Part shown: positions 26,697 to 35,187 of the stretch, piece after piece | Position numbering within the stretch: position 1 is the stretch's first letter | Layout of the letters: each line of letters begins with the position of its first letter | DNA from: Streptomyces sp. NBRC 110611 | GTDB lineage: Bacteria; Actinomycetota; Actinomycetes; Streptomycetales; Streptomycetaceae | Assembly (NCBI RefSeq): GCF_001590865.1 | Contig: NZ_BBUY01000009.1 | Location: 1 to 64,000 of the forward strand | Reading direction: 5' to 3' | Length of the DNA: 64,000 nucleotides | Translations under genes and position numbers: made by a program | The notes under the pieces: generated by a model | Database searches by the model: none | Told to the model about the DNA's origin: nothing | Seen by the model: only the letters and a program-made list of their open reading frames with translations

Positions 26697-27137
26697 TCAC
26701 GCGGACTTGGGGAAGACGGTGCGCAGCTGGGCGCCCCTGGTGACGGTCGCGGCAAGGACGAGGGCCAGCGCGGAAACCCCCTGCATCACGGCGAACCACG
26801 ACGGGCAGAGGCCGGGGATCAGGTCCACACCGATGATCGCGATCGGCAGGATGACGGTGAGGGTGCGCACGCGCTCGTATGCCCGTCGCGACCCTTGCGC
26901 AGCGCTGACGACCATCCGGTGGATCAGCACGGAGACGGCGAGCAGGATGGCCGACCGGACCCACATGAACGAGGTCACCGACTGGCCGCCGAACGCCAGC
27001 ACGGCAACCGTGCCGAGGACGATGGCGCTGATGACGCCGTAGAGCACGACGCTCGTCCGCAGCCTGCCGAAGGCCTCCTGGACCTGCGGGCTGCTGAGCT
27101 GCGCTTCCTCGACCAGGGTGCCGGTGGCCTGTCCCAT
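26697..27137 (-). CDS. Four-helix integral membrane protein, function unknown
   Basis: A 146-residue protein with four hydrophobic segments (VLYGVISAIVLGTVAVLAF; WVRSAILLAVSVLIHRMVV; LTVILPIAIIGVDLIPG; VMQGVSALALVLAATVTRG) and a short charged N-terminus. The ATG follows a strong GGAGGAGG. It is on the same strand as, and upstream of, the two-component genes with about 110 bases between, so it may be part of that transcription unit. No family recognised. Confidence 0.75.
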   Translation of the reverse strand: MGQATGTLVEEAQLSSPQVQEAFGRLRTSVVLYGVISAIVLGTVAVLAFGGQSVTSFMWVRSAILLAVSVLIHRMVVSAAQGSRRAYERVRTLTVILPIAIIGVDLIPGLCPSWFAVMQGVSALALVLAATVTRGAQLRTVFPKSA

Positions 27138-27327
27138 GGCTTTCCTCCTCCGTCTCGCTTCCGCCGTCCGGCTTCCGCCGTCTGATGTGATGTCGACGCT
27201 AGGGAAGCCATGGGTGGCGCGGTATGGGCCTGGGCGTACGGGTGGGTGGGTCCAGGCCCACCCGCTCCGGCCCCGGGGCGCTTCCGCTCGTTCCTGCCCA
27301 CCCCCTCCTCTTCCTGCCTGTTCCTGC

Positions 27328-28641
27328 TTATTCCGGCGAATCGGTGGTGGAAAGGTGGCGGTGGGCCGGGCCGGGGCCGAGGGCGCCGATGGCGAGGGAG
27401 CCGATCGTGAGTGCGGTGGCGCTCCAGAGAAGTGGGGCGATGCCGGCCGATTCCACGAGGGTGCCGCCGAGGAAGGCGCCCAGGGCGATGGCAGCGGTGA
27501 AGACGCCTACGTAGAGGCCGGTGATGTGCTCGGTGCGGTGGGGCGCGGCCTGGGTCATCCAGAGCTGGCCGGCCACGGACAGCCCGCCGTAGGCCAGGCC
27601 CCACAGGGCGATGCCGAAGACGGCGAAGCCGGTGCGGGTGCCGAAGAGCGCGAGCAGTGCGATCGCCGCGCCGATGCCGACGGCCAGGCCCAGGACCGTG
27701 ATTCGGGCGCGCCGCGCCGCCAGGGCGCCGGCGGCGAAGTTGCCGACCAGCCCGAAGACGCCGTAGGCCAGCAGGAGCAGGGCGATGGTGCCGGGTGCCA
27801 ATCCGGTGCGCTCTTCGAGGACGGGCCGTACGTAGGTGTAGGCGGCGAAGTGTGCGGTGACGAGGAACAGGATCAGTATCAGGCCGACGGTCACCGGGGC
27901 GGTGCGCAGGAGTGGTTGGTGGGTGGTGCGGATGTTCGCGCCGGTGGCTGGTGTGGCCGGTGTCGTCGAGGTGGCTGAGGTGGGCGAGGTGGCCAGGGCG
28001 GTCGGGGCGGTCGGGCGGGGGAGGGGCGGCAGTGTCAGCAGCAGGCCGACGGTGAGGAGTACCGCGGCGGCGGACAGGGAGGCGAAGGCGGCGCGCCACC
28101 CGAAGGCGTTGCCGACGAGCGTGCCCAGGGGCACGCCGATGACCGAGGCAGCCGCGACGCCACCGATGGTGAGGGATACCGCCAGCGGGGCGTTGCGGGG
28201 CGCCACGAGCCGCGGCGCGACCGCGGACGCCAAGCCCCACACCGCTCCCATCCCGATCCCGATGACGACGCGGGAGGCGACGAGCAGGCCGAAGCTGCTC
28301 GCCACGGTGGTCAGCGCGTTGCCGACGGCCAGCACCACCGTCGCTGCGGCCAGCACCAGGCGCCGGTCGAGCGTACCGACGACGCGGGGGACCACCGGGG
28401 CGGTGACGGCGGTCACCAGGCCGGTGATCGACAGGCTGAATCCGGCAAGGCCCGGGGATATCCGCAAGCCGTCGGCCATCGGGGTCAGGACGCCCACCGG
28501 CAGCATTTCCGATGTCACGACCACAAATGTGCTCAGCGACAACACGACAACCGCTATCCATTGCCGTGGTGTGGTGCGAGGTGCGGGCACGGATGCCGTC
28601 GCATCGAAGCCGGTGTTCCGCACCGGTGTATGGGGACTCAT
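27328..28641 (-). CDS. MFS transporter, drug/sugar efflux type
   Basis: A 437-residue major facilitator with 12 hydrophobic segments. MLPVGVLTPMADGL after helix 1, and the loop 2-3 motif area VVGTLDRR, fit the DHA1 efflux group that includes AraJ/YdhP-like and chloramphenicol-exporter-like proteins. It should export a small molecule using the proton gradient. It diverges from the LysR gene at 28778, with an inverted repeat between, so it is probably the regulator's target. A ribosome site for ATG 28641 is not obvious; TTG 28653 is an alternative. Confidence 0.88.
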   Translation of the reverse strand: MSPHTPVRNTGFDATASVPAPRTTPRQWIAVVVLSLSTFVVVTSEMLPVGVLTPMADGLRISPGLAGFSLSITGLVTAVTAPVVPRVVGTLDRRLVLAAATVVLAVGNALTTVASSFGLLVASRVVIGIGMGAVWGLASAVAPRLVAPRNAPLAVSLTIGGVAAASVIGVPLGTLVGNAFGWRAAFASLSAAAVLLTVGLLLTLPPLPRPTAPTALATSPTSATSTTPATPATGANIRTTHQPLLRTAPVTVGLILILFLVTAHFAAYTYVRPVLEERTGLAPGTIALLLLAYGVFGLVGNFAAGALAARRARITVLGLAVGIGAAIALLALFGTRTGFAVFGIALWGLAYGGLSVAGQLWMTQAAPHRTEHITGLYVGVFTAAIALGAFLGGTLVESAGIAPLLWSATALTIGSLAIGALGPGPAHRHLSTTDSPE

Positions 28642-28692
28642 GACGGCAGCCAAACAGCGCGCCAGGGCGTGATCAACGGCGATTTTCTCAAG

Positions 28693-28721
28693 GATCGATC
28701 AGTTAGATTGATTGATCGATC
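28693..28721. promoter_or_regulatory. Candidate LysR-type operator between MFS and LysR genes
   Basis: A perfect 9-bp inverted repeat, GATCGATCA-N11-TGATCGATC. LysR-family proteins usually bind T-N11-A inverted repeats, here in the gap between the regulator and its divergent neighbour. Adjacent TTGATT/TTGATC sequences could serve as -35 boxes. Confidence 0.6.
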
Positions 28722-28777
28722 GATGGGTTGTCGGGGAGGGGGAGTTGGGGTGCGTGGGGTGTGGCGGGGATGACGCG

Positions 28778-29692
28778 GTGAACCAGGTTCATGTGCAAGA
28801 GGTCGAGTGTCTGCTCGCGCTGGCCGAGGAATTGCATTTCGGCCGGACGGCCGTGCGCCTGGGCTGTTCCCAGAGCCGTGTCAGCCAGCTTGTCGCGGCT
28901 CTTGAACGACGGGTCGGTGTGCGACTCGTGGAGCGCACCAGCCGGCGGGTGGAACTCACCCGGCTCGGTGCACAGTTCGTCGACGAGGTGCGCCCGGCCT
29001 ACGAGTCATTGATCGCTGTGTTCGCACAAGCCCGTGAGCGCGCCGGCCGCGGAGCCCTGTGCCAGTTGCGCATAGGTTTCCACGGCAGCGTCTACGAAGA
29101 GGTCACCGAGGCGTTCCGCCGGCTTCGCACCCATCACGAGGTCACGATGGCGCTGAGCGAGATCCCCCTGGGCTCGCCCTTCTCGGCTGTGCTCGACAGC
29201 CGACTCGACGCCGCGGTGGTCGAGCTTCCGGTCCGGGAGGCCGCGCTGACCGTCGGTTGTCGCTTCCCGCCACAGGACCGGCTGCTCGCCGTCGCCTCGT
29301 CCCATCCGCTGGCCGGTGCCGACCAGGTGCATGTCGAGGCACTGGCCGGTCTGGACCTCCTCCACCCGACCGGGGACGCCCCTGACTACTGGATGGTCGC
29401 CCGCGTGCCGCGCGCCACACCCGCGGGCGCACCCATCCGCTCCACCAGGGGGATCAGCAGTGTCCAGGAGGGCCTCGCGCTGGTGGCCGCGGACGACCAC
29501 CACGCGATGCTGGTGTGCCGTCCGCTGGCCGAGCGCGTCATCCGCAGCGATGTGCGCTACCTCTTGGTCGAGGGGCTCGACGCGCCCTCGCAGATGGGCC
29601 TGATCTGGCGCACCGACCGCACCACCCCACAACTGGCCATGCTCGCCCGGCTCCTCCACGAGGAGGTCGGCCGAGCACAGCTCGCCAGATGA
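28778..29692 (+). CDS. LysR-family transcriptional regulator
   Basis: A 304-residue regulator. The N-terminal winged HTH is complete (VECLLALAEELHFGRTAVRL, then SQSRVSQLVAALERRVGVRL), followed by a LysR effector-binding domain. The GTG at 28778 is preferred: GGCGGGGA precedes it and the HTH begins about ten residues in. A longer reading from ATG 28712 would add an unrelated Gly-rich leader. It probably controls the divergent MFS exporter through the 28.7-kb palindrome and may repress itself. Confidence 0.92.
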   Translation: MNQVHVQEVECLLALAEELHFGRTAVRLGCSQSRVSQLVAALERRVGVRLVERTSRRVELTRLGAQFVDEVRPAYESLIAVFAQARERAGRGALCQLRIGFHGSVYEEVTEAFRRLRTHHEVTMALSEIPLGSPFSAVLDSRLDAAVVELPVREAALTVGCRFPPQDRLLAVASSHPLAGADQVHVEALAGLDLLHPTGDAPDYWMVARVPRATPAGAPIRSTRGISSVQEGLALVAADDHHAMLVCRPLAERVIRSDVRYLLVEGLDAPSQMGLIWRTDRTTPQLAMLARLLHEEVGRAQLAR

Positions 29693-29768
29693 GGTGCGTG
29701 GGGCGGGGGGCGGAGCCGGCTGACTGCGTCAGCTGAGGGCGCCCGATGAAGTGCGCCCGATGAGTGCG

Positions 29769-30782
29769 TCAGCGGCAGTCCCGGGCGGGGACGTCATGTG
29801 TCAGGACGCACGCGGCGCGCCTGCCTCGCTCAGTGCCGTACCGATCGGTCAGGGCCTGACGGAAATCCCGCCATTGGCGGCGGGTTTCGGTGACGGCTGC
29901 TTCGACCGCGCGCTGGAAGTTGCCGGCCGTTCGGCCGCGCGGGGTCTTCGGGGCGGTGGCTGCTCCGGTCATCGGGTGGATCAGCCCGTTGTCCTTGTTG
30001 AGATCGCCGTGGCGGATGCGCTTCCGGCAGCCGGGGAACATGGCGAAACAGCCTGTGGAGAGATCTTGTGGAATTGCCGAGGGGTGCAGAGGGCCGGTGC
30101 TGATGAGGTTCAACACCGTTGCGGGAGCCTGGAGGTCGAGACCTGGAGGATTGTCCGTACCGACAGCCCGTGCCGTATCGGTACGGTCCGTCCAATTGCT
30201 GTGGGAGTAGAAGTCCTGTGCACCGTGCAGGGCCCGGCCGAAGCCCTCCAGGGCGTTGCACTTGGCCCGCCCGGATATGCCGAGGGTGAAGGTGCAGTCC
30301 TTGGAGAGCGTGGTCTCCTTTTCGCTGACCGCGCCGTCGCCGCCGAATGCGGCGCCCACCGCGCCGACTCCCTCTGCGAAGCGGGATTGCAACCTGCTGA
30401 TGCAGGAGGCCAGTGCGGAATTCGCCTGCTCCCTGCTGTGCGGATAGCCGCTGAGGGAAAGGTAGTCCGCGTTGTCGCAGTGGGCGGCGGGGCTGAGGAT
30501 CTCATCGGTGTCCGGGGCCCCGACGGCGCCGAAAGTCCCGGATTTTCCTGCTAATTGATCCAGGGAGTGCGGCTCGAAACAGGTCCCGTCGGAAGGCGTG
30601 CCGGCGGGACAGGCCAGTGCCGCGCGGGTGATCCGTTCGTGCTCGCTCTGCTGCCCGAACCTGTTGATCGTGCCGAATGCCTGGGCCGGCTGCTCCAGGG
30701 GGACCAGCAGCGCCACCGTCATGGCGGCCAGCGCCGCCGGGGCCGGGCGACGGCGCAGGGTCCGTGGTCGGAAGGTCGTCAT
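29769..30782 (-). CDS. Secreted Het-C / zinc phospholipase-like protein (CinY-like), contains a TTA codon
   Basis: A 337-residue exported protein. A signal peptide (RRRPAPAALAAMTVALLVPL) ends near AQAFG. The mature part has FGQQSEHERITRAAL and ALHGAQDFYSHSNWTD; the latter closely matches the Het-C / zinc-dependent phospholipase C fold, where such His and Asp residues bind metal. Proteins of this type in Streptomyces are sometimes annotated CinY after the cinnamycin cluster, with no proven function. One Leu codon (30552-30554 on the plus strand, TAA there) is TTA, so translation should depend on bldA. ATG 30782 has a weak ribosome site; ATG 30830 is possible. Confidence 0.8.
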   Translation of the reverse strand: MTTFRPRTLRRRPAPAALAAMTVALLVPLEQPAQAFGTINRFGQQSEHERITRAALACPAGTPSDGTCFEPHSLDQLAGKSGTFGAVGAPDTDEILSPAAHCDNADYLSLSGYPHSREQANSALASCISRLQSRFAEGVGAVGAAFGGDGAVSEKETTLSKDCTFTLGISGRAKCNALEGFGRALHGAQDFYSHSNWTDRTDTARAVGTDNPPGLDLQAPATVLNLISTGPLHPSAIPQDLSTGCFAMFPGCRKRIRHGDLNKDNGLIHPMTGAATAPKTPRGRTAGNFQRAVEAAVTETRRQWRDFRQALTDRYGTERGRRAACVLTHDVPARDCR

Positions 30783-31089
30783 CTTCGTTTGTGCGTGTGC
30801 TTTCGTGTGCTCCGGGGCGCATCGCGGCATGGGGTGTGACGCTGCCGCCCCCGGTTCGGGCTGCGACCTCGATCGTGCTCCGAACGCGTGCTGAACCGCG
30901 GTCGGTTGAGATCTTGATCTTGATCGGGTGACTGTAACCCGGATCGGCGTGCAGCCCGACCGCCACTGGCACCGTCATACCTGAGAGCTACCCCGCAAGA
31001 TGGCTCCTGAGTGTGATGCCGTTCCCGGCTGCGATTTCTAGCGTTGCAGTCAGCCAGCACGAGTCGAGCGGTGGGGGAAGGGGACGGGG

Positions 31090-31788
31090 ATGGAAGCGAT
31101 AGCCGTCGAGCAGATCGGCAGCCTGTACCAGAAGTACCAGGACGACCTGCGGGTGGTACGGGATGCCCAGCGGCGGTTCCTCCGCGACCGGGGGAAGTCG
31201 ATGCGGGCTCAGCTCGACGACTTCGAGGCGGAGATGACGTATCTGCTGCTGCGTGATCTGCGCCCCGAGGTCGTGGTGGAGGTCGGTACCTTCTACGGCT
31301 GGTCGACCATGTGGATCCTGAGTGCGCTCCGGGACAACGGCGTCGGCCACCTGTACTCGTTCGACATCGTCGACAACGTGGTGCGCAATGTCCCGAAGGA
31401 ACTCTCCGCGGACCGCTGGACGTTCACCAAGGGCGACATCCGGGAGCACCCTGACAAGATCCCCGCCGGTACGGATTACCTCTTCATCGATGCCGACCAC
31501 GGCGCCCGCTTCGCCCACTGGTACATCGAGCACCTCTTCCCCGCCGTCCCCGCGGGGACGCCCACCAGCGTCCACGACGTGTTCCACGGCCGCCGGCCCA
31601 GGCCGTTCAGTGAAGGATCGGTCATCGTGAAGTGGCTGGCCGAGCGGAACATCGAGTTCCTCACGCCGTCCACCGCGAAGGCCCCGCAGGTGACGGAGTA
31701 CCTGGCCGCGGTCAAGAAGGAGCTGGGGCTCGACGAGCCGGTCAGGGACAGCGACCACAACCCCATGATCTTCTTCAACCTCCCCTGA
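31090..31788 (+). CDS. Class I SAM-dependent methyltransferase (Methyltransf_24-like)
   Basis: A 232-residue protein with the Rossmann glycine loop VVVEVGTFYGWSTMWIL, acidic residue in LYSFDIVDNVV, GDIREHPDKI and a DYLFIDADHGARFAHWYIEH segment; the IDADH motif recalls O-methyltransferases and cephalosporin-hydroxylase-like enzymes, which can use a metal. SVHDVFHG adds possible metal-binding His/Asp. The substrate is unknown. A strong GGGGAAGGGGACGGGG precedes the ATG. It converges on panD and the thioesterase, which hints at a small biosynthetic island. Confidence 0.82.
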   Translation: MEAIAVEQIGSLYQKYQDDLRVVRDAQRRFLRDRGKSMRAQLDDFEAEMTYLLLRDLRPEVVVEVGTFYGWSTMWILSALRDNGVGHLYSFDIVDNVVRNVPKELSADRWTFTKGDIREHPDKIPAGTDYLFIDADHGARFAHWYIEHLFPAVPAGTPTSVHDVFHGRRPRPFSEGSVIVKWLAERNIEFLTPSTAKAPQVTEYLAAVKKELGLDEPVRDSDHNPMIFFNLP

Positions 31789-31854
31789 CCAGGCCCGTCT
31801 GACCAGGGCCGGAACTGGCCGCTTCCGGCTGACCAGGCCCGTCCGGCCGGAGCG

Positions 31855-32271
31855 TCAGTCGGAGAGCACGTCTCCCCGCAGCAGCCCGGAGCCGGCGGGT
31901 ACCTCGGCCGGGTCGCTGCCGTGGCTGACGACCTGGTTCTGGCCGTCGACGAACACCACCCGCGGCTTCAGCTCGCGCGCTTCGGCGTCGTCCACCATCG
32001 CGTAGGCGATGATGATCACCAAGTCGCCCGGGCTGATCAGCCGGGCGGCGGCGCCGTTGATGCCGATGACCCCGGACCCGCGCGGGCCTTCTATGACGTA
32101 CGTGGAGAGGCGTGCGCCGTTGTCGATGTCCACGATGTCCACCCGCTCCCCGGGGAGCAGATCGGCGGCTTCCATCAGGTCCGCGCTCACGGTGAGGGAA
32201 CCCACGTAGTGCAGATCGGCCTGCGTCACGGTGGCGCGGTGGATCTTGGACTTCATCATGGTCCGGTACAT
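31855..32271 (-). CDS. panD: Aspartate 1-decarboxylase (pyruvoyl enzyme)
   Basis: A 138-residue enzyme giving beta-alanine from L-aspartate for pantothenate/CoA or for natural products. The self-processing site is Gly24-Ser25 in LHYVGSLTV, where Ser25 becomes the pyruvoyl group; Lys and Tyr residues of MMKSKIHRATVTQ and VIIIAYA are conserved, as is GVIGINGAAARLISPGD. It lies 50 bases downstream of a type II thioesterase on the same strand, so the two probably form an operon. No panB or panC is visible nearby, which suggests beta-alanine supply to a specialised pathway (inference). Confidence 0.95.
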   Translation of the reverse strand: MYRTMMKSKIHRATVTQADLHYVGSLTVSADLMEAADLLPGERVDIVDIDNGARLSTYVIEGPRGSGVIGINGAAARLISPGDLVIIIAYAMVDDAEARELKPRVVFVDGQNQVVSHGSDPAEVPAGSGLLRGDVLSD

Positions 32272-32321
32272 GCTTCGGTTCTCGTTCCTTGGTCGTGCTG
32301 TCGACGAGGGGGGAATCCCGG

Positions 32322-33119
32322 TCAGCGCAGGGCGGCGAGCCGCCCGCTGATGTCCTGGACCACCGCGGCCTCGTGCCGGACGAGGTAGAAGTGGCCTCCG
32401 GAGAAGGGGCGGGCGTCGAAGGAGGCCGTGGTGAGGGAGGCCCAGGCCCGGACGTCGTCGGGGGACGGCCCGGGATCGTCCTCGCCGTAGTAGGCCACGA
32501 CGGGGACTTCCACGGCCGGAGCCTTGGGCCCGGCCGCATAGGCGTCCACCAGCCGGTAGTCCGCCCGGATCGGTGGCAGGAACAGGTCCCGGATATCGGG
32601 GTCCCGCAGCAGCTCCGCTCCCGGGCCGCCGAGCTTGGCCACGTGTGCGACGAGTCCGTCGTCGGTGAGATCGCCGGTGCCGGTCCGCCGCAGACGGTGG
32701 GGCGCGGCGCGGGCGGAGAGGAAGAGCTGCGCCGGGCCGCCCGCGCCCCGCCCGGCGAGCCGGGCGGCGACCTCATGCGCCACGGAGGCTCCCATGCTGT
32801 GCCCGAAGAAGACGGTAGGGGTGTCCATGCCGGGCGCCAGTGCGTCCGCCAGCTGCCCGGCGAGGTCCGCCATGGTCGTCAGGCAGGGCTGGGCGCTGCG
32901 CGCCTCACGGCCCGGGTAGCAGACCGCCGCCACTTCCCAGTCCGCGGGCGCCCACTGGTGCCAGGCGCGGAAGAAGTTCGCCGATCCGCCGGCGTGCGGG
33001 AAGCAGATGAGTCGCCCCAGGGGTGCGGCCACGGGCTGGAATGTGCGTATCCACGGCGTCTGGGGCGAGGCGGAAGTGCCTCTCCGCGACGCCCCGGGCG
33101 AGGCAGAAGAAAGGGCCAT
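32322..33119 (-). CDS. Type II thioesterase (alpha/beta hydrolase)
   Basis: A 265-residue editing thioesterase. Its motifs are LICFPHAGGSANFFRAW, the nucleophile elbow FFGHSMGA, Asp in VVAYYGEDDPG and the late His in FSGGHFYLV, matching TEII/GrsT enzymes that clear wrong or stalled acyl groups from PKS or NRPS carrier proteins. No PKS or NRPS gene is in the window, so it is either an orphan or acts on distant assembly lines. It heads the unit with panD. AGGA lies about eight bases before the ATG. Confidence 0.92.
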   Translation of the reverse strand: MALSSASPGASRRGTSASPQTPWIRTFQPVAAPLGRLICFPHAGGSANFFRAWHQWAPADWEVAAVCYPGREARSAQPCLTTMADLAGQLADALAPGMDTPTVFFGHSMGASVAHEVAARLAGRGAGGPAQLFLSARAAPHRLRRTGTGDLTDDGLVAHVAKLGGPGAELLRDPDIRDLFLPPIRADYRLVDAYAAGPKAPAVEVPVVAYYGEDDPGPSPDDVRAWASLTTASFDARPFSGGHFYLVRHEAAVVQDISGRLAALR

Positions 33120-33779
33120 ACGCGCATCCTAGGAGCCGGGGCCGTCGGCACTGTATTGCCCGCGTCACTGCTCCCGGGGCCCGTGCAGGGAGGGGCACTC
33201 CGCGGGCTCGGCGGAACTGGCCGGCATGGGGAGCCGTACTGGCCGGTCATCGGGAGCCGTACTGGCCGCTCGTGGATAGCCGCGTAGCCGCTGCCGCTGT
33301 TACCCGCGGGCAGGGATCGTATGACCGGAATAAAGGCTGAATAAAATGAGATATTCGCCCGGCTGCGCCCTGAATGGGAGTGGGTGAGCGGGCTGAATGG
33401 GGTGAATGCGGATAGTTGTTCGCGTTTCCCGTTAATTCTGTATGAGCTATTTCCTCTGCGGTGCGCGGCGATCCGTGCGGCGTTGCCGCGTGCGTGGCCC
33501 CGGGCAAATGGGTGACCGCGTATCGGTTCCCGTGACTCGGGGAGGGGGACGCCTCGTTCCTTCCGGCAGAGAAGCGGGGAATGGCGAATGGATGGAAGGG
33601 GCGCGCGACGGCTGAGTGAGATGTCGTCGCGGGGTGTGCGGGAGGTTATCTCTGTGATCCGACACGTGGCGCGTAATGGGGCGAAATCCCCCTATAGCTA
33701 CTTTTAGTGTGCATATACTTACGATTAGTAGTCAAGTCCAGGCTCCTCCATCCACATGCACTGAAGGATCAAGAGTTCC
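33120..33779 (+). promoter_or_regulatory. Long AT-richer upstream region of the first island gene
   Basis: These 660 bases carry no gene. A 17-bp direct repeat GGGAGCCGTACTGGCCG occurs at 33229-33245 and 33252-33268. From 33503 the DNA matches the regions upstream of the genes at 41909 and 43469: GGCAAATGGGTGAC at 33503-33516 and GGTTCCCGTGAC at 33525-33536. TATACT at 33714-33719 is a possible -10. The last bases before the ATG (GAGTTCC) match the leaders of the other two genes. Confidence 0.65.
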
Positions 33780-34469
33780 ATGCGCAAACTTCAGAAAGTC
33801 GCGATCGTCGTCGCAGCGGTTGGCTGCCTGTCCACTGTCGGGGCCGGTATCAGCCTCGCCGACGGATACAGCGGCGGCCCGCAGGCCACCGCATGGTCCA
33901 CGTCGGCGTCCGCAGCCGGGGCCTCGGCGCTGGGCGGCGATCAGTACGGGGGCCAGCACCAGCACCAGGCCCCGCAGACGGTCACGCCGGTTCAGCACGC
34001 CCCGGCGCCGCAGGCCGTGACTCCGCAGGCTCCCACTCAGCAGGCCCCGGCCTGTGGGTACTGCGCGGCGCAGGCCCCGGTCCAGCATGCCCCGGCCCCG
34101 CAGGCGATCGCCCCGCAGGCTCCGGCTCCGCAGGCGGTCGCCCCGCAGGCTCCGGCGCCGCAGGCCCCCGCCCCGCAGGCTCCCGTCCGTCCGGCTCCGG
34201 CCCCGCAGGCCGAGGCCCCCCGGGAGCCCCTCCACGACGCCCCCGCTCCCCAGTCCAACTACGCGAAGAAGGACGACAAGAGCAGCGAGGTCGCCATCAA
34301 GCAGAACACCTCGTGCCGGTCGCATGACATGAACATCGACATCCTCGGCCAGGTCGGGATCCTCAACGGCCTGCTGGGCAACGCGCTCAACGGCGAGGGT
34401 CACTCGGGCGGCCAGCACACCAAGCAGGGCTCCAGCATGGGCTGCAACAACGCCGCCCACGCCAAGTAA
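33780..34469 (+). CDS. Secreted modular protein: Pro/Gln repeat region plus C-x42-C domain
   Basis: A 229-residue exported protein. The signal peptide (MRKLQKVAIVVAAVGCLSTV, cleavage near SLAD) matches those of the genes at 41909, 43469 and 46182. A low-complexity stretch of about 100 residues repeats APAPQAV/APQAPAPQA units. The C-terminal domain, from TSCRSHDMNIDILGQVG to SSMGC, is the two-cysteine domain also found in the genes at 40100, 42747, 44368 and 45587, with exactly 42 residues between the cysteines. It thus joins parts of two families. A surface or matrix role is inferred; no known family recognised. Confidence 0.85.
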   Translation: MRKLQKVAIVVAAVGCLSTVGAGISLADGYSGGPQATAWSTSASAAGASALGGDQYGGQHQHQAPQTVTPVQHAPAPQAVTPQAPTQQAPACGYCAAQAPVQHAPAPQAIAPQAPAPQAVAPQAPAPQAPAPQAPVRPAPAPQAEAPREPLHDAPAPQSNYAKKDDKSSEVAIKQNTSCRSHDMNIDILGQVGILNGLLGNALNGEGHSGGQHTKQGSSMGCNNAAHAK

Positions 34470-34512
34470 CGGACCGGGGTCCCGGCGCCGGGCCTGAAGG
34501 CGCCGCGCCGGG

Positions 34513-34596
34513 CCCCCGTCCACGACTCTCAGAGCCCGGGCGCAGGCCATCCGCGGTGCGTGGCGCCCGGGCATCGATCGCAAAGGAACGCAGCAG
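34513..34596 (+). promoter_or_regulatory. Upstream block shared with the 45.0-kb paralogue
   Basis: The 80 bases before the gene contain CAGAGCCCGGGCGCAGGCC and GGCGCCCGGGCATCGATCGC then AAAGGAACGC (ribosome site). The same strings in the same order, on the opposite strand, precede the gene starting at 45084 (45085-45165). CCCGGGC occurs twice as a palindrome. Confidence 0.7.
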
Positions 34597-34920
34597 ATGT
34601 TCAGTAGCAAGAAGATCGCGGTTGTCTCGGGGATCCTGAGCGGCCTCGTCGTGACCTGTGCCGGCGTCACCCAGGCGTACGCCGGAGAGCACCCGGGTCA
34701 CTGCGCACGCACCCCTCAGGGCAACCACACCTGCGTCCAGAAGCACGGTTCCGACTACACCGCCAAGAACGGCACGCACGTCGTCAGGCAGCACAAGTCC
34801 TGCTCGACGACCTCCCGGCACCACGCGGTGTGGCCGGAGAACGGCCTGCTGGACACCGGTTCCACGAACCTCGGGGGTTCCGTGGACTGCTCCAACAGGC
34901 TGATGCTGCCCAAGCATTAG
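34597..34920 (+). CDS. Secreted four-cysteine protein, paralogue of the 45.0-kb gene
   Basis: A 107-residue exported protein. The signal peptide is MFSSKKIAVVSGILSGLVVT with cleavage near AYAGE. The mature part has four cysteines (C-x9-C-x22-C-x28-C) and a LLDTGSTNLGGSVDCSN segment. The gene at 44749-45084 shares the cysteine order, the first C-x9-C spacing, and LL(D/N)TGST...CSN. The DNA upstream is also shared, including GGGCATCGATCGCAAAGGAA just before the start. Disulfide-stabilised outside the cell is likely; function unknown. Confidence 0.85.
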   Translation: MFSSKKIAVVSGILSGLVVTCAGVTQAYAGEHPGHCARTPQGNHTCVQKHGSDYTAKNGTHVVRQHKSCSTTSRHHAVWPENGLLDTGSTNLGGSVDCSNRLMLPKH

Positions 34921-34956
34921 GCGCTCCGCCTCGGGCGGTGGCCGTCGGACACCGCG

Positions 34957-34993
34957 AAGGGCCGGGCCGGGTCGATCCCGGGCCCGGTCCTTG
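34957..34993. terminator. GC-rich hairpin after the four-cysteine gene
   Basis: AAGGGCCGGGCCGGG and CCCGGGCCCGGTCCTT pair with few mismatches around a short GTCGAT loop. Likely terminator for the gene ending at 34920. Confidence 0.6.
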
Positions 34994-35187
34994 GCGTATG
35001 CCGCCGTGCGACCGGCGGGTGGCGGTCCTCGCGTATGCCGCCGGTGTCCGGGTGACGGTTCGTCGCATGTGCGGCCGCATGTGCGGCTGATCGCCGGGCG
35101 ACGGCTCCGCGCCGCCGGCCCGACGGCGCCTCACCCTGGCGGCCTTCACCGGGTGCGCCTGGCGGGAGCTCTGCTGATGATGTCGGC

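Noticed and set aside
33120..33779. Possible small gene in the long gap before 33780
   Set aside because: Short frames lack ribosome sites, and the DNA matches non-coding upstream regions at 41.6 and 43.2 kb.
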